Positions 1-8,858 of a stretch of 21,247 nucleotides of DNA are shown in pieces (within the stretch, counting starts at the first letter, position 1; each line of letters opens with the position of its first letter). A program made the translations under genes and the position numbers. Under the pieces are notes generated by a model. It was not told the DNA's origin. It did no database searches and saw nothing but the letters and a program-made list of their open reading frames with translations. The stretch is from Isoetes engelmannii (taxonomy: Eukaryota; Streptophyta; Lycopodiopsida; Isoetales; Isoetaceae). The stretch covers positions 1 to 21,247 of the forward strand of contig JAANSK020270603.1 of the NCBI GenBank assembly GCA_011763485.2, read 5' to 3'.

Positions 1-114
1 ATACTCCAAAAAGTTGACGTATCATACATAAAATACGTTTGGCATATAATACGTATGCCGTATTGAACCTATCCCTGGATACATGTACATACATGCCATA
101 CACATACATAATCA

Positions 115-164
115 GCATTCATTAGTTAGTTCGAAGCTATTGGGAAAGAATAACTAATGAATGC
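115..164. repeat. Short inverted repeat (hairpin)
   Basis: Arms at 115-131 and 149-164 are inverted copies (GCATTCATTAGTTAGTT against AATAACTAATGAATGC), pairing at about 15 of 16 positions around a 17-nt loop. The surrounding 1-230 is AT-rich with ACGTAT/CATA runs and shows no gene. It could be the end of a decayed DNA element; nothing identifies the family. Confidence 0.6.
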
Positions 165-240
165 TACGAGGAGTTCCTAGAATGCAAATTGGTCCTACCG
201 GATCCTTGGCTACCAGGCATGGGTCCTCTATATCCCTCCA

Positions 241-492
241 TGGCTCCTGACACGCTTCCCAAGACTCCAATGGGCTGATCCGAATAACTGCTGGCTGCTG
301 CACACCTCCCGAGGCTTAGCTGCAAGGGGAAATCCGAGATGGGTCATCTCTTCCAAGCTCCTGGCTGCTACAATCCAACACCTACCTAATGGGTGCGCTT
401 CTCGAGGATCTCGACCTGCTCCAACACGTCTTGGGCTACTCCTAGGCTGGCTACTACACGCTCCCCAAGGCTGGCGCGCTTCCCAAGAGCTT
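241..492. repeat. Degenerate GC-rich short-repeat region
   Basis: A core close to CACGCTTCCCAAGRCT recurs at about 251, 301, 457 and 477, mixed with CTGGCTGCTAC-type words. The spacing is irregular, so this is a decayed minisatellite rather than a clean array. The long minus-strand frame across it is a by-product of GC-rich repeats and has no recognisable domain. Confidence 0.4.
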
Positions 493-507
493 ATTTCTCC
501 CTTTGGC

Positions 508-579
508 AAGTTTCCAAAGGGGAAACTTTAGGGTTTAATGGTTTATAAAGGCCCACTAGGGTTTGGCTAGGGTTTTAGG
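508..579 (+). promoter_or_regulatory. Promoter-like cluster: telo-boxes, TATA box, site II
   Basis: Within 72 bp there are TTTAGGGTTT (527-536), TATAAAG (544-550), GGCCCACT (550-557), TAGGGTTT (557-564) and TAGGGTTTTAGG (568-579). Telo-boxes beside a GGCCCA (site II) element are a known plant promoter combination, common in genes for growth and translation. The cluster is about 300 bp upstream of the split reading frame at 859-2086 and on the same strand, so it is the likely promoter. It begins with a palindrome, AAGTTTCC...GGAAACTT (508-528). Confidence 0.5.
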
Positions 580-858
580 ATCTAGCCCTAGGATGATGCC
601 ACATGGCATACTTTAATGTCAATGGTCCCAATATGGTATATTGGGATTAAATGCCAATGCCAATATACTATATTTGCATGTTAAGGTTCCCACAATCTCA
701 AAAGGATACGGGATAACGTAAGAAAGATAATGGTGCGGCGTAGGTATTTGTATTGCAAACCGTATGGGGGCTGACATGGAATATAGGTTTTGGGTCTTGT
801 AATGGTGGAGGTGAATTGTGTTTCCAAATTTAGGGTTCCAGACTTCCCGACGTGTTAG

Positions 859-2086
859 AAGGCAGCCGCCACGTTTGTGGGGGCTACGACTTCATCGGCA
901 TCCTCATGGGTATATGATGGCGCCTGTGTTGCGGATCAGTGCTTTGTTGCGGATCAGTTGGGTTTGGCATCTCTGGTATTTCAGCAATCCGATTTTGATT
1001 GTGGTGTTCCGGAGCAGGATTTCTTGGAAGATTTTCATATCCTCCTCTATGAGTTTCGTGGCTATCTCCAAACAGGTATGGCTGCTTTTGTGGGGTTCGG
1101 GTGTGGCTTATGTTAAGTGAAGCAGGTAGGGATCCGAAAGCAAAGCGCTGCTTTGTTGGTTTCTTGTAGATGTGCTGTGTTTCTGGAGGCAGAACCTTAC
1201 TTGGGTCTCTTGCTTTGTTGAATACCTATTATGCTTTGGAAGAGGTTTAGGGAAAAGAAGGATTGAAGAGTATGCTCTTGTGGTTTCCTTGAGAGATGTG
1301 TGTGTTCTGGCATTTGGCTACAGGGAAGAAGCCGAGGTCTGTTGTTTTGGTGAACAACTGGTTTTGTTTTCAAAAGATTAAGGGAATATATTAGCTGGTT
1401 TTGTTGTGAAGCGTATGTGCTTGTTGTTCTTCATGTGAATTCTTTACAGCATGATGTTGTTTTGTGGTTTCTAGTTCCTTTGTTGTTGCAGATGATGTAC
1501 TTTTAAGAATGCAGGTATGTCTGTTCCTATGCTTGAAGCTAATGGATATGCTAATGTCCGTGAGGTCATTGACCTCACGGACAATAGTGATGAGGGGGTG
1601 ACATCACATGCAGTGTCTAGGCCGCCTGCTCCTGTGCCTTTACAGCCAGCTCCACAAGTCCATGTACCTCATCCTCCTCATCTGTTGCCCTTATTTCCTC
1701 CACAGGCCGTTCCTCTGGCAGCTTAAATTCCAGACATTCCTCAGCTGATAGCTAATGGTATGTCGGATCCCCATGTGGCCAATCCAGAAGCTGAACATGG
1801 CCACGTAGGGGGAGAGCTTATTGAAAATGTTGTTTCGATAAACACAATAGCTGAAAGTGTAGCGGCAGCTGTGAGAGTCCTTCGAATCCAGTTGGGCAGC
1901 TTATTCTATGCACTGGAGCAGGCATTAGCAGCCGTAGAATGGGAGACGATAAACGTTAATCATGAACAGAGGAATGCCCTACGCGCCCATATGAATCTCG
2001 CTAGAGGCATTTTGGTGAGGGAACTGAGGAGAATTGACGCTCTGCAGCGGCGACATGCCGCTGCTCTACACCTGAGGTACAACTAG
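859..2086 (+). pseudogene. Unrecognised split gene: SIM-like motif, proline-rich stretch, helical C-terminus
   Basis: The main frame runs from ATG 1517 to the stop at 2084-2086, with one in-frame TAA at 1724-1726. An upstream open stretch (859-1075) can be joined to it by an intron at 1076-1514 (CAG|GTATGG to GCAG|GTATG) that keeps the frame, because the split codon becomes Gly directly before Met1517. That exon has no ATG in frame, so the true start is not visible. Counting from Met1517: residues 17-26 read VIDLTDNSDE, a typical SUMO-interaction-like motif followed by acids; residues about 36-66 are proline-rich; after the stop comes an Ala/Leu/Arg-rich, probably helical segment of about 110 residues rich in Leu and Arg near its end. 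I do not recognise the family. It could be a transposon-borne accessory gene or a decayed host gene. The splice model is inference. Confidence 0.4.
1555..1583. repeat. Perfect 14+1+14 palindrome inside the reading frame
   Basis: TGTCCGTGAGGTCA (1555-1568) is followed by one T and then its exact reverse complement TGACCTCACGGACA (1570-1583). It lies precisely over the codons of the SUMO-interaction-like motif. In RNA it would form a strong stem with a tight loop; in DNA it resembles a dimer-binding site. Confidence 0.9.
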
Positions 2087-2361
2087 GTGTTCTTGTTGTT
2101 CCTTGTGTTTTTGTGATTGCTTGTGTTCCTGTGACTATGTGTGATGTTCCTGGTCTTGTTTGTGTGTGCTTTGTGGTCGAGGAGTGGTGTCTTCTTCAGT
2201 GTGTTTGGAATGATGTTTGGAAAGCTGAGTAGGAAAAAAAAATTTGCATAATTGAAAATGGGAAAAAAGAACTGCATACCTCGTTGTAAATATGTCAGTG
2301 TGAATACCATCTTGTTTGTCTGCATGTTGCATGGGAATAGCCCCCCGGCTTTAGGCCGTGG
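2087..2361 (+). other. T/G-rich 3' region with A-tracts, between the split gene and the tRNA-like fold
   Basis: The stretch after the stop at 2086 is rich in TTGTG/TGTTCC words, as in a plant 3' UTR, and then contains A-tracts (2233-2241 and about 2264-2269). A small hairpin, CGGC...GCCG (2346-2358), stands just before the tRNA-like fold. No AATAAA signal was seen on this strand. Confidence 0.4.
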
Positions 2362-2414
2362 AGGAGCATGCTTGGGATCCGCAAAGCGGAGGGGGTTCAA
2401 ATCCCCCTGCTCCT
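2362..2414 (+). ncRNA. Compact tRNA-like fold with reduced D-arm (mascRNA-like layout)
   Basis: Three stems can be read directly. A 7-bp acceptor-like stem pairs AGGAGCA (2362-2368) with TGCTCCT (2408-2414) without mismatch. A T-arm has a 5-bp stem GGGGG/CCCCC (2391-2395, 2403-2407) and a 7-nt loop TTCAAAT, abutting the acceptor strand as in a true tRNA. A 5-bp middle hairpin TCCGC-AAA-GCGGA (2378-2390) has a 3-nt loop. Only 9 nt stand where the D-arm should be and there is no usable anticodon, so it cannot be a translating tRNA. The order and sizes match mascRNA, the tRNA-like end of mammalian MALAT1 that RNase P and RNase Z cut. GGTTCAAATCC also fits a Pol III B box, so a tRNA pseudogene or SINE relic is the alternative. 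Confidence 0.55.
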
Positions 2415-2516
2415 TCCTGTTCTTGATATTGTGATGTTTTATAGGATAGAGCTAGTGGCCATGTGGCAGATCCTCGTCTTCCTTCGTGCATGTGCAGCTG
2501 ACTGGGATGTTGACCA

Positions 2517-2660
2517 CATGGTTGACTTAGCAACCATTAAGGAGAATCATAGTCCTACGTGGAAAATCAAGTTTGGGACAATCTTGATTTCCACGAAGGG
2601 CTGAGGTTTCCCTAGAGGGAACCTTTATGGGAATATCCTGGCCATCAATGGTCAGGAATG
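2517..2660. repeat. Cluster of four short palindromes
   Basis: Four hairpins follow each other: ATGGTTG/CAACCAT (about 2518-2537); CGTGGAAAATCAAG against CTTGATTTCCACG (2558-2571 and 2583-2595, one bulge, 11-nt loop); AGGTTTCCCTAGAGGGAACCT (about 2604-2624); and the near-palindrome CCTGGCCATCAATGGTCAGG (about 2637-2656). The third resembles the palindrome at 508-530. Such clusters are seen near ends of DNA transposons; no family can be named. Confidence 0.6.
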
Positions 2661-2897
2661 AGCGATAAGGATGATTGAGCGATAACATACAGCAAAATGG
2701 TTATATTGGCACGTGGATGCGCAATATAATGATTCAATGGGCTCGTTGCCCCATGGGGTACTCTACACCATCTACTGGTATACGAAGTACATAACATATA
2801 TATGGCATGTACCAATGACGTGACATACATAATATACGTATTTATATTGTATATTATTATGGAATGTCACAGCTACCCAGTTCATCGATTGCTTGCA

Positions 2898-3002
2898 TTT
2901 ACTTTGCATTCAGAAGGATTTACCGCTCATTCAGACAAATTTACCTCTCATTCCGAAGATTCTATCTGTCTTCAAAAAAACTTTACCTCCCAAGAAATTT
3001 TG
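2898..3002 (+). repeat. 21-bp minisatellite, five units
   Basis: Units start at 2898, 2919, 2940, 2961 and 2982, exactly 21 bp apart. The first three are close (TTTAC..CTCATTC.GA), the fourth is diverged, and the fifth keeps the TTTACCTC start. Because 21 is a multiple of three, the plus frame through them stays open and repeats a heptapeptide like FTxHSxx. That frame (2802-3086) has no other sign of being a gene. Confidence 0.7.
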
Positions 3003-3624
3003 ACTGTCCCAGAATGCAATCCAAATGGAGCTATGAAATTGAATAGTTTAGACACAAATACGTATTGTGTTGTTACTTATATGTGAGATAGAATTAGGTT
3101 TTACCTAAAATGATATGTTGCCTTATTTTGACTTTCTTCATCTCACCTTTCTTTGAGCAACCTGACTTTTTATAGCCTATTCCTGTGCAAAATTTGCCCT
3201 TTTTTTTGTTTCATTCTTTCCTCGGTGTGGTACTCTTCCTCATTATTAATGCAAGAACTAATTTTTGGTTACAAAGAGAAAGAATAAAGAGTACAAGTCA
3301 ACTTAAGTAAAATATTGTGGAGGGTACACACACATGAACTTCTATTATATCACAAATAAGATACTGACAATAATACATGAGAAAACACTAATGAATGAAA
3401 ATCAATGCATATTCTTATATTGGATAAGTGCATCTGGGCAAATAAAGACTTGCACATTCTCATAGCAATCTATACACAAGTGGACATGAGCCAAAACAGA
3501 GATTGGTAACTTTGAATATATATTTGCAGGGGTACGAAAATAAATTAATGCCTGGTTCTTACTTTTTTCTATGTACACAAGATCTACTCACATGCTAAAC
3601 TGATGAAAACAACCCAGAAATGAA
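3003..3624. other. AT-rich spacer, likely 3' flank of the small minus-strand gene
   Basis: No open frame of note, RNA gene or repeat was recognised. The stretch next to 3625 would hold the 3' UTR of the minus-strand gene. Confidence 0.4.
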
Positions 3625-4176
3625 TTATTCAGCAGGATCAATGGCAGAAATCCTTGCATTCTGCAGCGACAGAAATGAGGAATAAATGAGTAGTTCACAA
3701 AAACGGGGATTAATGTATGTATGCAATTGAAACTAAGAAAAGGAAAGTTAGATTAGAATTAGACCATTCAAAGAAGCAAAGAAACTGAGATTAGTGAACA
3801 TAATTCAAACTAAGAAAAGGAAGATTTAGAAATTTGTGATTAAATCAGAATTAGACCATTCAAAGAAGCAAAAAAAAATTCAAACCTGCAGCTTTCTTGT
3901 CTTGATCCGTGGGGTCTCAAAAGAAGAGCTGGTGGCCAAAGGCACCTTTCCTCTGTCAGCCCCGTGGTTGAAATGGATTGTATGCCTTCCTCGTAAATCT
4001 AGATGAAATTGGGGATGCTGGAGCTCTGATGTCCTAAAATCTGTAGCGTAGAAACTTAGAAAGTACACTAATGTGCACATCAGCACGGCAATTATGGCCC
4101 TGTTATCCTTTATCGTTTTCATCATCGACTCCATAACGGATTCAACCATTGCTTTGGATCCATCCATAGAATGCAT
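3625..4176 (-). CDS. Small single-pass membrane protein, 108 residues, unrecognised
   Basis: Two coding exons: 4176-3886 (97 codons) and 3660-3625 (12 codons with TAA), joined by a 225-nt intron with GT-AG ends (CTGCAG|GTTTGA, CGCTGCAG|AATGC) in phase 0. Just upstream of ATG 4176 is a strong acceptor (TTTTTTACAG|ATAAATG), which pairs with a donor at 4699 (CACAG|GTTTTAATC), so the leader has its own intron of about 520 nt. The protein has a Met-rich polar start, a hydrophobic helix at about residues 29-47 (IIAVLMCTLVYFLSFYAT), then a basic, His/Ser-rich tail of about 60 residues. It has the shape of a type II or tail-anchored membrane protein. A second in-frame ATG lies at 4167. No family is recognised. 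The coding intron holds two diverged copies (3729-3780, 3808-3871) of an AT-rich sequence ending CCATTCAAAGAAGCAAA. Confidence 0.6.
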
Positions 4177-4180
4177 TTAT

Positions 4181-4770
4181 CTGTAAAAAAGGGACAAGAA
4201 TATCACAATTTAAGCAATTTTCTCGTCCTATTCAAAGTTTCGAAGCTATCTATACAATTGAGGAAGATATTCAAGGATTTGACCCTAAATTTTGGAGCTT
4301 TCGTGAAAACAACACAAACTGTGATCGGAAACCCCTCATATGATACCTTTTCCGAAATTTTTTTGAAGTTACCAAGACTTTTATGGACAATCAAGCAACT
4401 ACAACGATAATAGACAATCAAAAGCTGCAAATCCAACTCTTTTCTAAAATCTTGCTGACCAGTCAAGAAAATTAAACAAACATGATGAATTTAGACCGTC
4501 ACAAAGACACATTCCCTTCTTTCCTTTGAAATCTTTAAACTATACACTCAAGATGCGGTTCTGGCAATATTCTCTGATGAATTCCCCTAAAAGCATGCAT
4601 CTAAAAGAGAATCATAAAAAAACTTAAGCCAAGAACTGCAAAACAGGGGAAACAGGGCAAGATTTGAAGCCTAAAACGGAGAGGAAAAGAGATTAAAACC
4701 TGTGTAGTGCGGCTGAAGGAAGGAGGAAGAATTTGACGATGTTCCTTCTTCTACGCTACAGCTACTTTAA
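4181..4770 (-). promoter_or_regulatory. Leader exon, leader intron and promoter of the small membrane protein gene
   Basis: The non-coding first exon ends at 4700 and probably starts near 4740-4750. A TATA-like TATTAAAG lies on the minus strand at about 4765-4772. Leader introns are common in plant genes and often raise expression. Transcript ends are inferred, not seen. Confidence 0.4.
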
Positions 4771-4772
4771 TA

Positions 4773-5200
4773 CGGGGCACCATAGCCAGGCATAATGAAA
4801 GGCACATACATGCGGTCCATGATTCCGGTTCAGAATATCATGTTCACATGGTGGAAATTCCCCACCAGAATAGACTTCCTGTTGTCCTTATGCTCTGGAC
4901 ATTTCCCACTTCACATTCTTATCCCTTGTTGGTCTTCCCCATTTTCCTCCTTCTGCATAGCCCAGGCTTCCAATCAGATCATGACAGGTGGTGCACTTTC
5001 AATCTAAGAAAGTCGAGCATCCAAGATTTACTCTCCGTTCTGAACTTTTTTTACCTGCAATTCCGAATTCAGCTTCTTTTACTCGGCAGTCCAATCTCTA
5101 TTCAAATCGCAGCTCTTCAAATCGATTGCATCAACGGCTGAATATTCCTCAAGCAGTTTTACGTTAGGCGTTTTCTGGGGCGCCGGCCTATTTTCCCTCC
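4773..5200. other. Spacer, nothing recognised
   Basis: Both strands were read; only short chance frames are present. It probably contains the upstream control region of the divergent minus-strand gene. Confidence 0.3.
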
Positions 5201-5207
5201 CAGAAAA

Positions 5208-5280
5208 AAGCCCACATGGCCTTTCTCTTATACAATAAGTTTCGGTCGTGGACATTAAAATTGTATCTATCTATCTATTC
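5208..5280 (+). mobile_element. Retroposon 3' tail with (TATC)n
   Basis: GTGGACATTAAAATTG (from about 5249) is followed by TATCTATCTATCTATTC. This matches the 3' ends of LINE and SINE copies elsewhere in the window (a GACGWTAAAA-type motif and then a simple-repeat tail). It is probably a strongly 5'-truncated copy. Confidence 0.45.
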
Positions 5281-5335
5281 TTTTTTCTCCCCCATATAAG
5301 TTTCCTTCCTTCCTTCCTTCCTTTCTTTTCTTCCC

Positions 5336-5395
5336 CCATAAGTTTCGGCTTTTCGTGGACATTAAAACTGTAGCTATCTATCTTTTCTTTCTCGA
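5336..5395 (+). mobile_element. Second retroposon 3' tail, same family as the previous one
   Basis: AAGTTTCGG...CGTGGACATTAAAACTG and then TAGCTATCTATC repeats the layout of 5240-5280, including the upstream AAGTTTCGG word. Two copies inserted close together, or a local duplication. A CTTCC microsatellite lies between them (about 5305-5325). Confidence 0.45.
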
Positions 5396-5425
5396 CAATG
5401 CACTGGTGAAGTGCATATTTATCTA

Positions 5426-5546
5426 ACTCTATCCTTGGTCACTAGTCATGTATTGCCGTCTTTATCATACTTAGACTCCACAATTACCTGACTCCATCCT
5501 CAGTCACTAGTCCTATAGGGTAGTCTTTACCATACTTGGACTCCAC
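5426..5546 (+). repeat. Two-unit tandem repeat, period 65 bp
   Basis: Units starting at 5426 and 5491 share ACTCYATCCT, GTCACTAGTC, GTCTTTA.CATACTT and GACTCCAC at equal spacing. The divergence is clear, so the duplication is old. No coding role is seen. Confidence 0.6.
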
Positions 5547-5795
5547 TCCATTGCTCTTTGTCCTCAAGTGCAATCGTTTACTCCGTGTCTAAGGGCGTAC
5601 TTCGCGTTGTTGTCATATGGCATGTCTTACCTATAGTTGTATAATCTTTGGCCCGAAAACAACCTTTGAACAACTCTTAATTTCATGCTCAAGATTTAGA
5701 GAACTGGACAAAAAGAGAAGGGATTCTTTAAAGACTGCACACATCAAGTTCCTATTCCCATCATTGTCATCAATAAGGTTGTGCCCCAACATCTG

Positions 5796-5992
5796 CCATG
5801 CTACAAAATCTACAAATCTGTATTCCATGAGCCGTGTGATAATGAGCCGTGGCATATGTCCCCATGGCCAAGTTGTGGTGTCGTCTTTGCGTTTGCTTTG
5901 CTATCATATTCCGGGAAATGAATTGGCAAAGGTCTACTCTAGGGAATCTCTTATATACATGTATACCGACATATCCTCATAGACATTACGTG
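5796..5992 (+). repeat. Dispersed repeat, copy A
   Basis: This stretch matches 14461-14700 in the same direction at roughly 85 to 90 percent by eye. Shared words include CATGCTACAAAATCTAC, CATATGTCCCC, CCATGGCCAAGTTGTGGTGT and GGGAATCTCTTATATACATG. Copy A is simple where copy B has internal duplications. It ends in TTACGTGGAACA, close to the outer stem of the foldback at 14037. The family is not identified. Confidence 0.7.
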
Positions 5993-6227
5993 GAACATAA
6001 GCTTGTTAAAGTTTTTTGGCTTACTATTGTCTTGTTCCAACCCCATATGTATCAAAATGGGAGTTGGCTATGACATGCTAATTCCATAAAATAATGGTCG
6101 AGTCCATGAAGACTCTTCGTGTTTCCCGTGTCTAAGGAGCTGGCTATAACAATGAATTAAACTAGTTTGATTTTGAGCGTCAACGGAGAACAAATATTAA
6201 CAACTAACTCCCATTTTTTGTCTGGTC

Positions 6228-7076
6228 GGAGGAGGAGGAGGAGGAGGAGGAGGAGGATAGTTTTTATCGTCTCGCCATTAGGCCCATTAGGCAACATTTA
6301 ATTGGACATGTGACCACACATCACACTAGACAGCATCTAGACATCACACTAGATAGCATCTAGTTGGACATGTGACCACACATCACACTACATTGCTCAG
6401 TTTGGCCCTGCCCACAACCACTTTACATTGCGTCTGTGGGCTTACGTCACGCTACATTGCTCGGTTGGGCCCTGCCCCCAACCTTGCTCGGTTGGGCCCT
6501 GCCCCCAACCACTTTCATAGCGTCATGCCATTAGGCCCATTAGGCAGCATCTAATTGGACATGTGACCACACATCACACTAGACAGCATCTAGTTGGACA
6601 TGTGACCACACATCACACTACATTGCTCGATTTGGCCCTGCCCACAACCACTTTACATAGCATCACGCCATTAGGCCCATTAGGCAGCATCTAATTGGAC
6701 ATGTGACCACACATCACACTAGACAGCATCTAGTTGGACATGTGACCACACATCGCACTACATTAATCGGTTTGGCCCTGTTCACAACCACTTTACATTG
6801 CGCCTGTGGGCTTACGTCACGCTACATTGCTTGGTTGGGCCCTGCCCTCAACCACTTAACATACGTCACGCTACATTGCTCGATTGGGCCCTGCCCCCAA
6901 CCACTTTACATAGCGTCTGTGGACTTACGTCACGCCATTAGGAAGCATCCAACTTTACATTGCGTCCGTGGGCTTTTGAGACCCAACACTTCAGAGTGTG
7001 ACTCTTGGCGGTCTCGAGCTTGAGACCTCATATTGCTGGGACTAGTGTGTTACCACTAGACCAACGGTCCAGGCCA
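6228..7076 (-). mobile_element. tRNA-derived SINE with internally amplified body
   Basis: Read on the minus strand, the head at about 7074 has an A box (TGGTCTAGTGGTA, 7063-7051) and, about 30 nt on, a B box-like AGCTCGAGACC (7020-7010), as in Pol III promoters of tRNA-derived SINEs. The tail is GACGATAAAAACT (6271-6259) followed by a (TCC)n run, seen on plus as GGA repeats (6228-6256). Between them the body is expanded: the word GCCATTAGG starts at 6274, 6527, 6667 and 6934, and blocks such as GGACATGTGACCACACATC and TTGGGCCCTGCCCCCAACC recur many times. A normal SINE is 100 to 400 bp, so this copy has grown by unequal duplication. Confidence 0.65.
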
Positions 7077-7419
7077 CCTATTGAAATCCAATATAAGGTC
7101 TTTTTTCTCTAACGAGTTTAAAGCTTTTATCTTATATTATAATATTATACAGTAAGTCTGTCCGTGGACCAAAACCTAATTTCAACGGCCGAGATTTGAT
7201 GACCTCGATCCTATAGTCAAGATTTGACGAGCATCCTTTTTTAGGGTTCGTTGAAGGTTCGATGGCTTCTTTGGCCAGATAGCGGCCAAGAAAGGTGGAA
7301 TAAACCTAGCAAAATCTAGCCAGCGACACCTCTTGGTGACTATGGTGGAGTTGCAGGGAGATTAAACGGACAAGCAGTCTTATTCCAGGCAAGGTAGGCA
7401 AGTAGACCTGGGCCTGGCA

Positions 7420-8630
7420 GTGGAGCTCTTGGCTATGGCGGCTTTTGGTTCATTGGAGGTTGATTTTATTCTTTGGAGCTCTTGGCTATGGCTTCCTTTC
7501 CCCCTGCATCGAGCTTTGTCTAAACTGCCCATGTGCCGCTGCCAGATTTTCATAGAAGCAGCAGTCTTTCCAAGGCTAGGGTTTTCTAAAGATCTGAACA
7601 TGTTTGAATCCATATGCTGCTTGGATCGGATTTGTAAAACTTTTTTAAACAATGGGGTTTTTCTTACCCTCTCCTATGGATCAGCGAGTGATATCTGGAG
7701 TCTGGGGGTTATGGCAAATATGCTTAGATCTTTGGAAAGGGCGCCTAGACTTTTCAACTACGGCACATGGTTTCTGTAAGATTTCCATGGACTTTTTGCT
7801 ATTTGGAGCTATATACTTTGCTATTTATCAGAGTACCTTCCCTCTGCACCCAACTGGGCCACGCACGGGCAGAGGCAAGCAGCAGGTATGATTGCCACCA
7901 TTTATCTCAAAATGTTTCAACATGTATCCGTTGCTCTTTTTTTTTCCTTCTCTACATCATTCTGGCTTTAATAACTGAGAATTTCAAAAAGATTACACCT
8001 GCCAAGAGAAGCCCTCAATGGAACTAGCACCGTCGCTTCTCATAAATTTGTAGTTCCTCTGAGGGTGCCTTCTCCCACATGGCCTTGACTCTGTTTGCCA
8101 TGCCATGGATCCCATTTCTACACTCATCAGTTTGTAGGTATATTACTTTTGCCCTAACTCTCACACTTGGAGCAACATCTAACTTCACTTGGAGCATGGG
8201 ACTATCATAGATACCAATTTAATTGTTTGGAGCTTATACGCAATAAAAGATATTACATTGCATGTTCAATCATTTTATTTGTGGCCAAGCGACCAATTGT
8301 GGTGCTCGAAACAGGTTTTGGTTGCCATAAGATCTTTGTTTGCTGTTGGATGTACGATGGGGATTCATAGTAAAGAAGAGTGTACCTTGGAAAGGCAAAA
8401 ACCCATGTTTATGTTTGTTCTATGCATAAGTTTTTAAATCTCTCTGTTGCTCTTTTTCTTGCAGGTGTAGCAAATTATAAACAGCAGTCTAGAAATGGTG
8501 CTTCTACAATGATAAAAAAGGCCTTGAAGATGCCTAGAAGTTTAGAGTAGATGATCAGATCTGAGTTTGCTACGCTTTTGAGAATATCCTTCTCAAGGGA
8601 CCCCTTCAAAAGATCTGTTGCTGCAAGGTT
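7420..8630 (+). pseudogene. Possible decayed gene with exon-like segments
   Basis: One segment (7420-7779) contains YGSASDIWSLGVMANML, which resembles the D-x-W-S-L-G region of protein kinases (subdomain IX). A later segment follows a good acceptor (TTTTTCTTGCAG|GTGTAGC, about 8463) and reads GVANYKQQSRNGAST...; after one TAG the same frame continues to SRDPFKRSVAARF, which faintly recalls the D-P-x-x-R of kinase subdomain XI. The kinase core between them is not seen, and the introns cannot be modelled with confidence. It may be a pseudogene, a captured fragment or chance. I would not name it a kinase. Confidence 0.25.
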
Positions 8631-8808
8631 TCCAGAATGCTAAAAGGTCCTGAATCCTACCTCAAACTACTGTCTTTATCATTTTTAATAATGTACAAGA
8701 GCCTACGTGTTTTTATTTCCAGATTACTAAAAGGCATAGCTCAGCCTGATTTTTGCATATAAAGAAATGAAAAAAGATTGATATGGAGCTCACGCAGTGT
8801 TTGGTACC

Positions 8809-8858
8809 CATGAGCCTCCTTTGGGTCTATTTGACATCGATGAGCCTTCTTTGGGTCT
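8809..8858 (+). repeat. Two-unit short repeat, period 30 bp
   Basis: ATGAGCCTCCTTTGGGTCT and ATGAGCCTTCTTTGGGTCT stand 30 bp apart. This is a minor local duplication with no gene around it. Confidence 0.6.

Noticed and set aside
228-509. Minus-strand open frame of 93 codons
   Set aside because: It lies over GC-rich degenerate repeats, with repetitive composition and no domain; best seen as a by-product of the repeat.
2087-2300. Triple-helix (ENE) element like that of MALAT1 or plant transposon RNAs
   Set aside because: A-tracts are present, but I could not find paired U-rich internal loops flanked by stems.
2083-2434. Open frames on both strands around the tRNA-like fold
   Set aside because: Antisense of a T-arm typically gives a GGFEPP-type peptide, and the rest reflects the T/G-rich 3' region; no sign of coding.
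2558-2605. Helitron 3' end (hairpin followed by CTGA)
   Set aside because: The hairpin-to-CTRR spacing is only about 6 nt, shorter than usual, and no matching TC 5' end was seen.
7680-7735. Protein kinase gene
   Set aside because: Only one short DIWSLG-like word is convincing; the ATP-binding and catalytic loops are missing, so no kinase is called.
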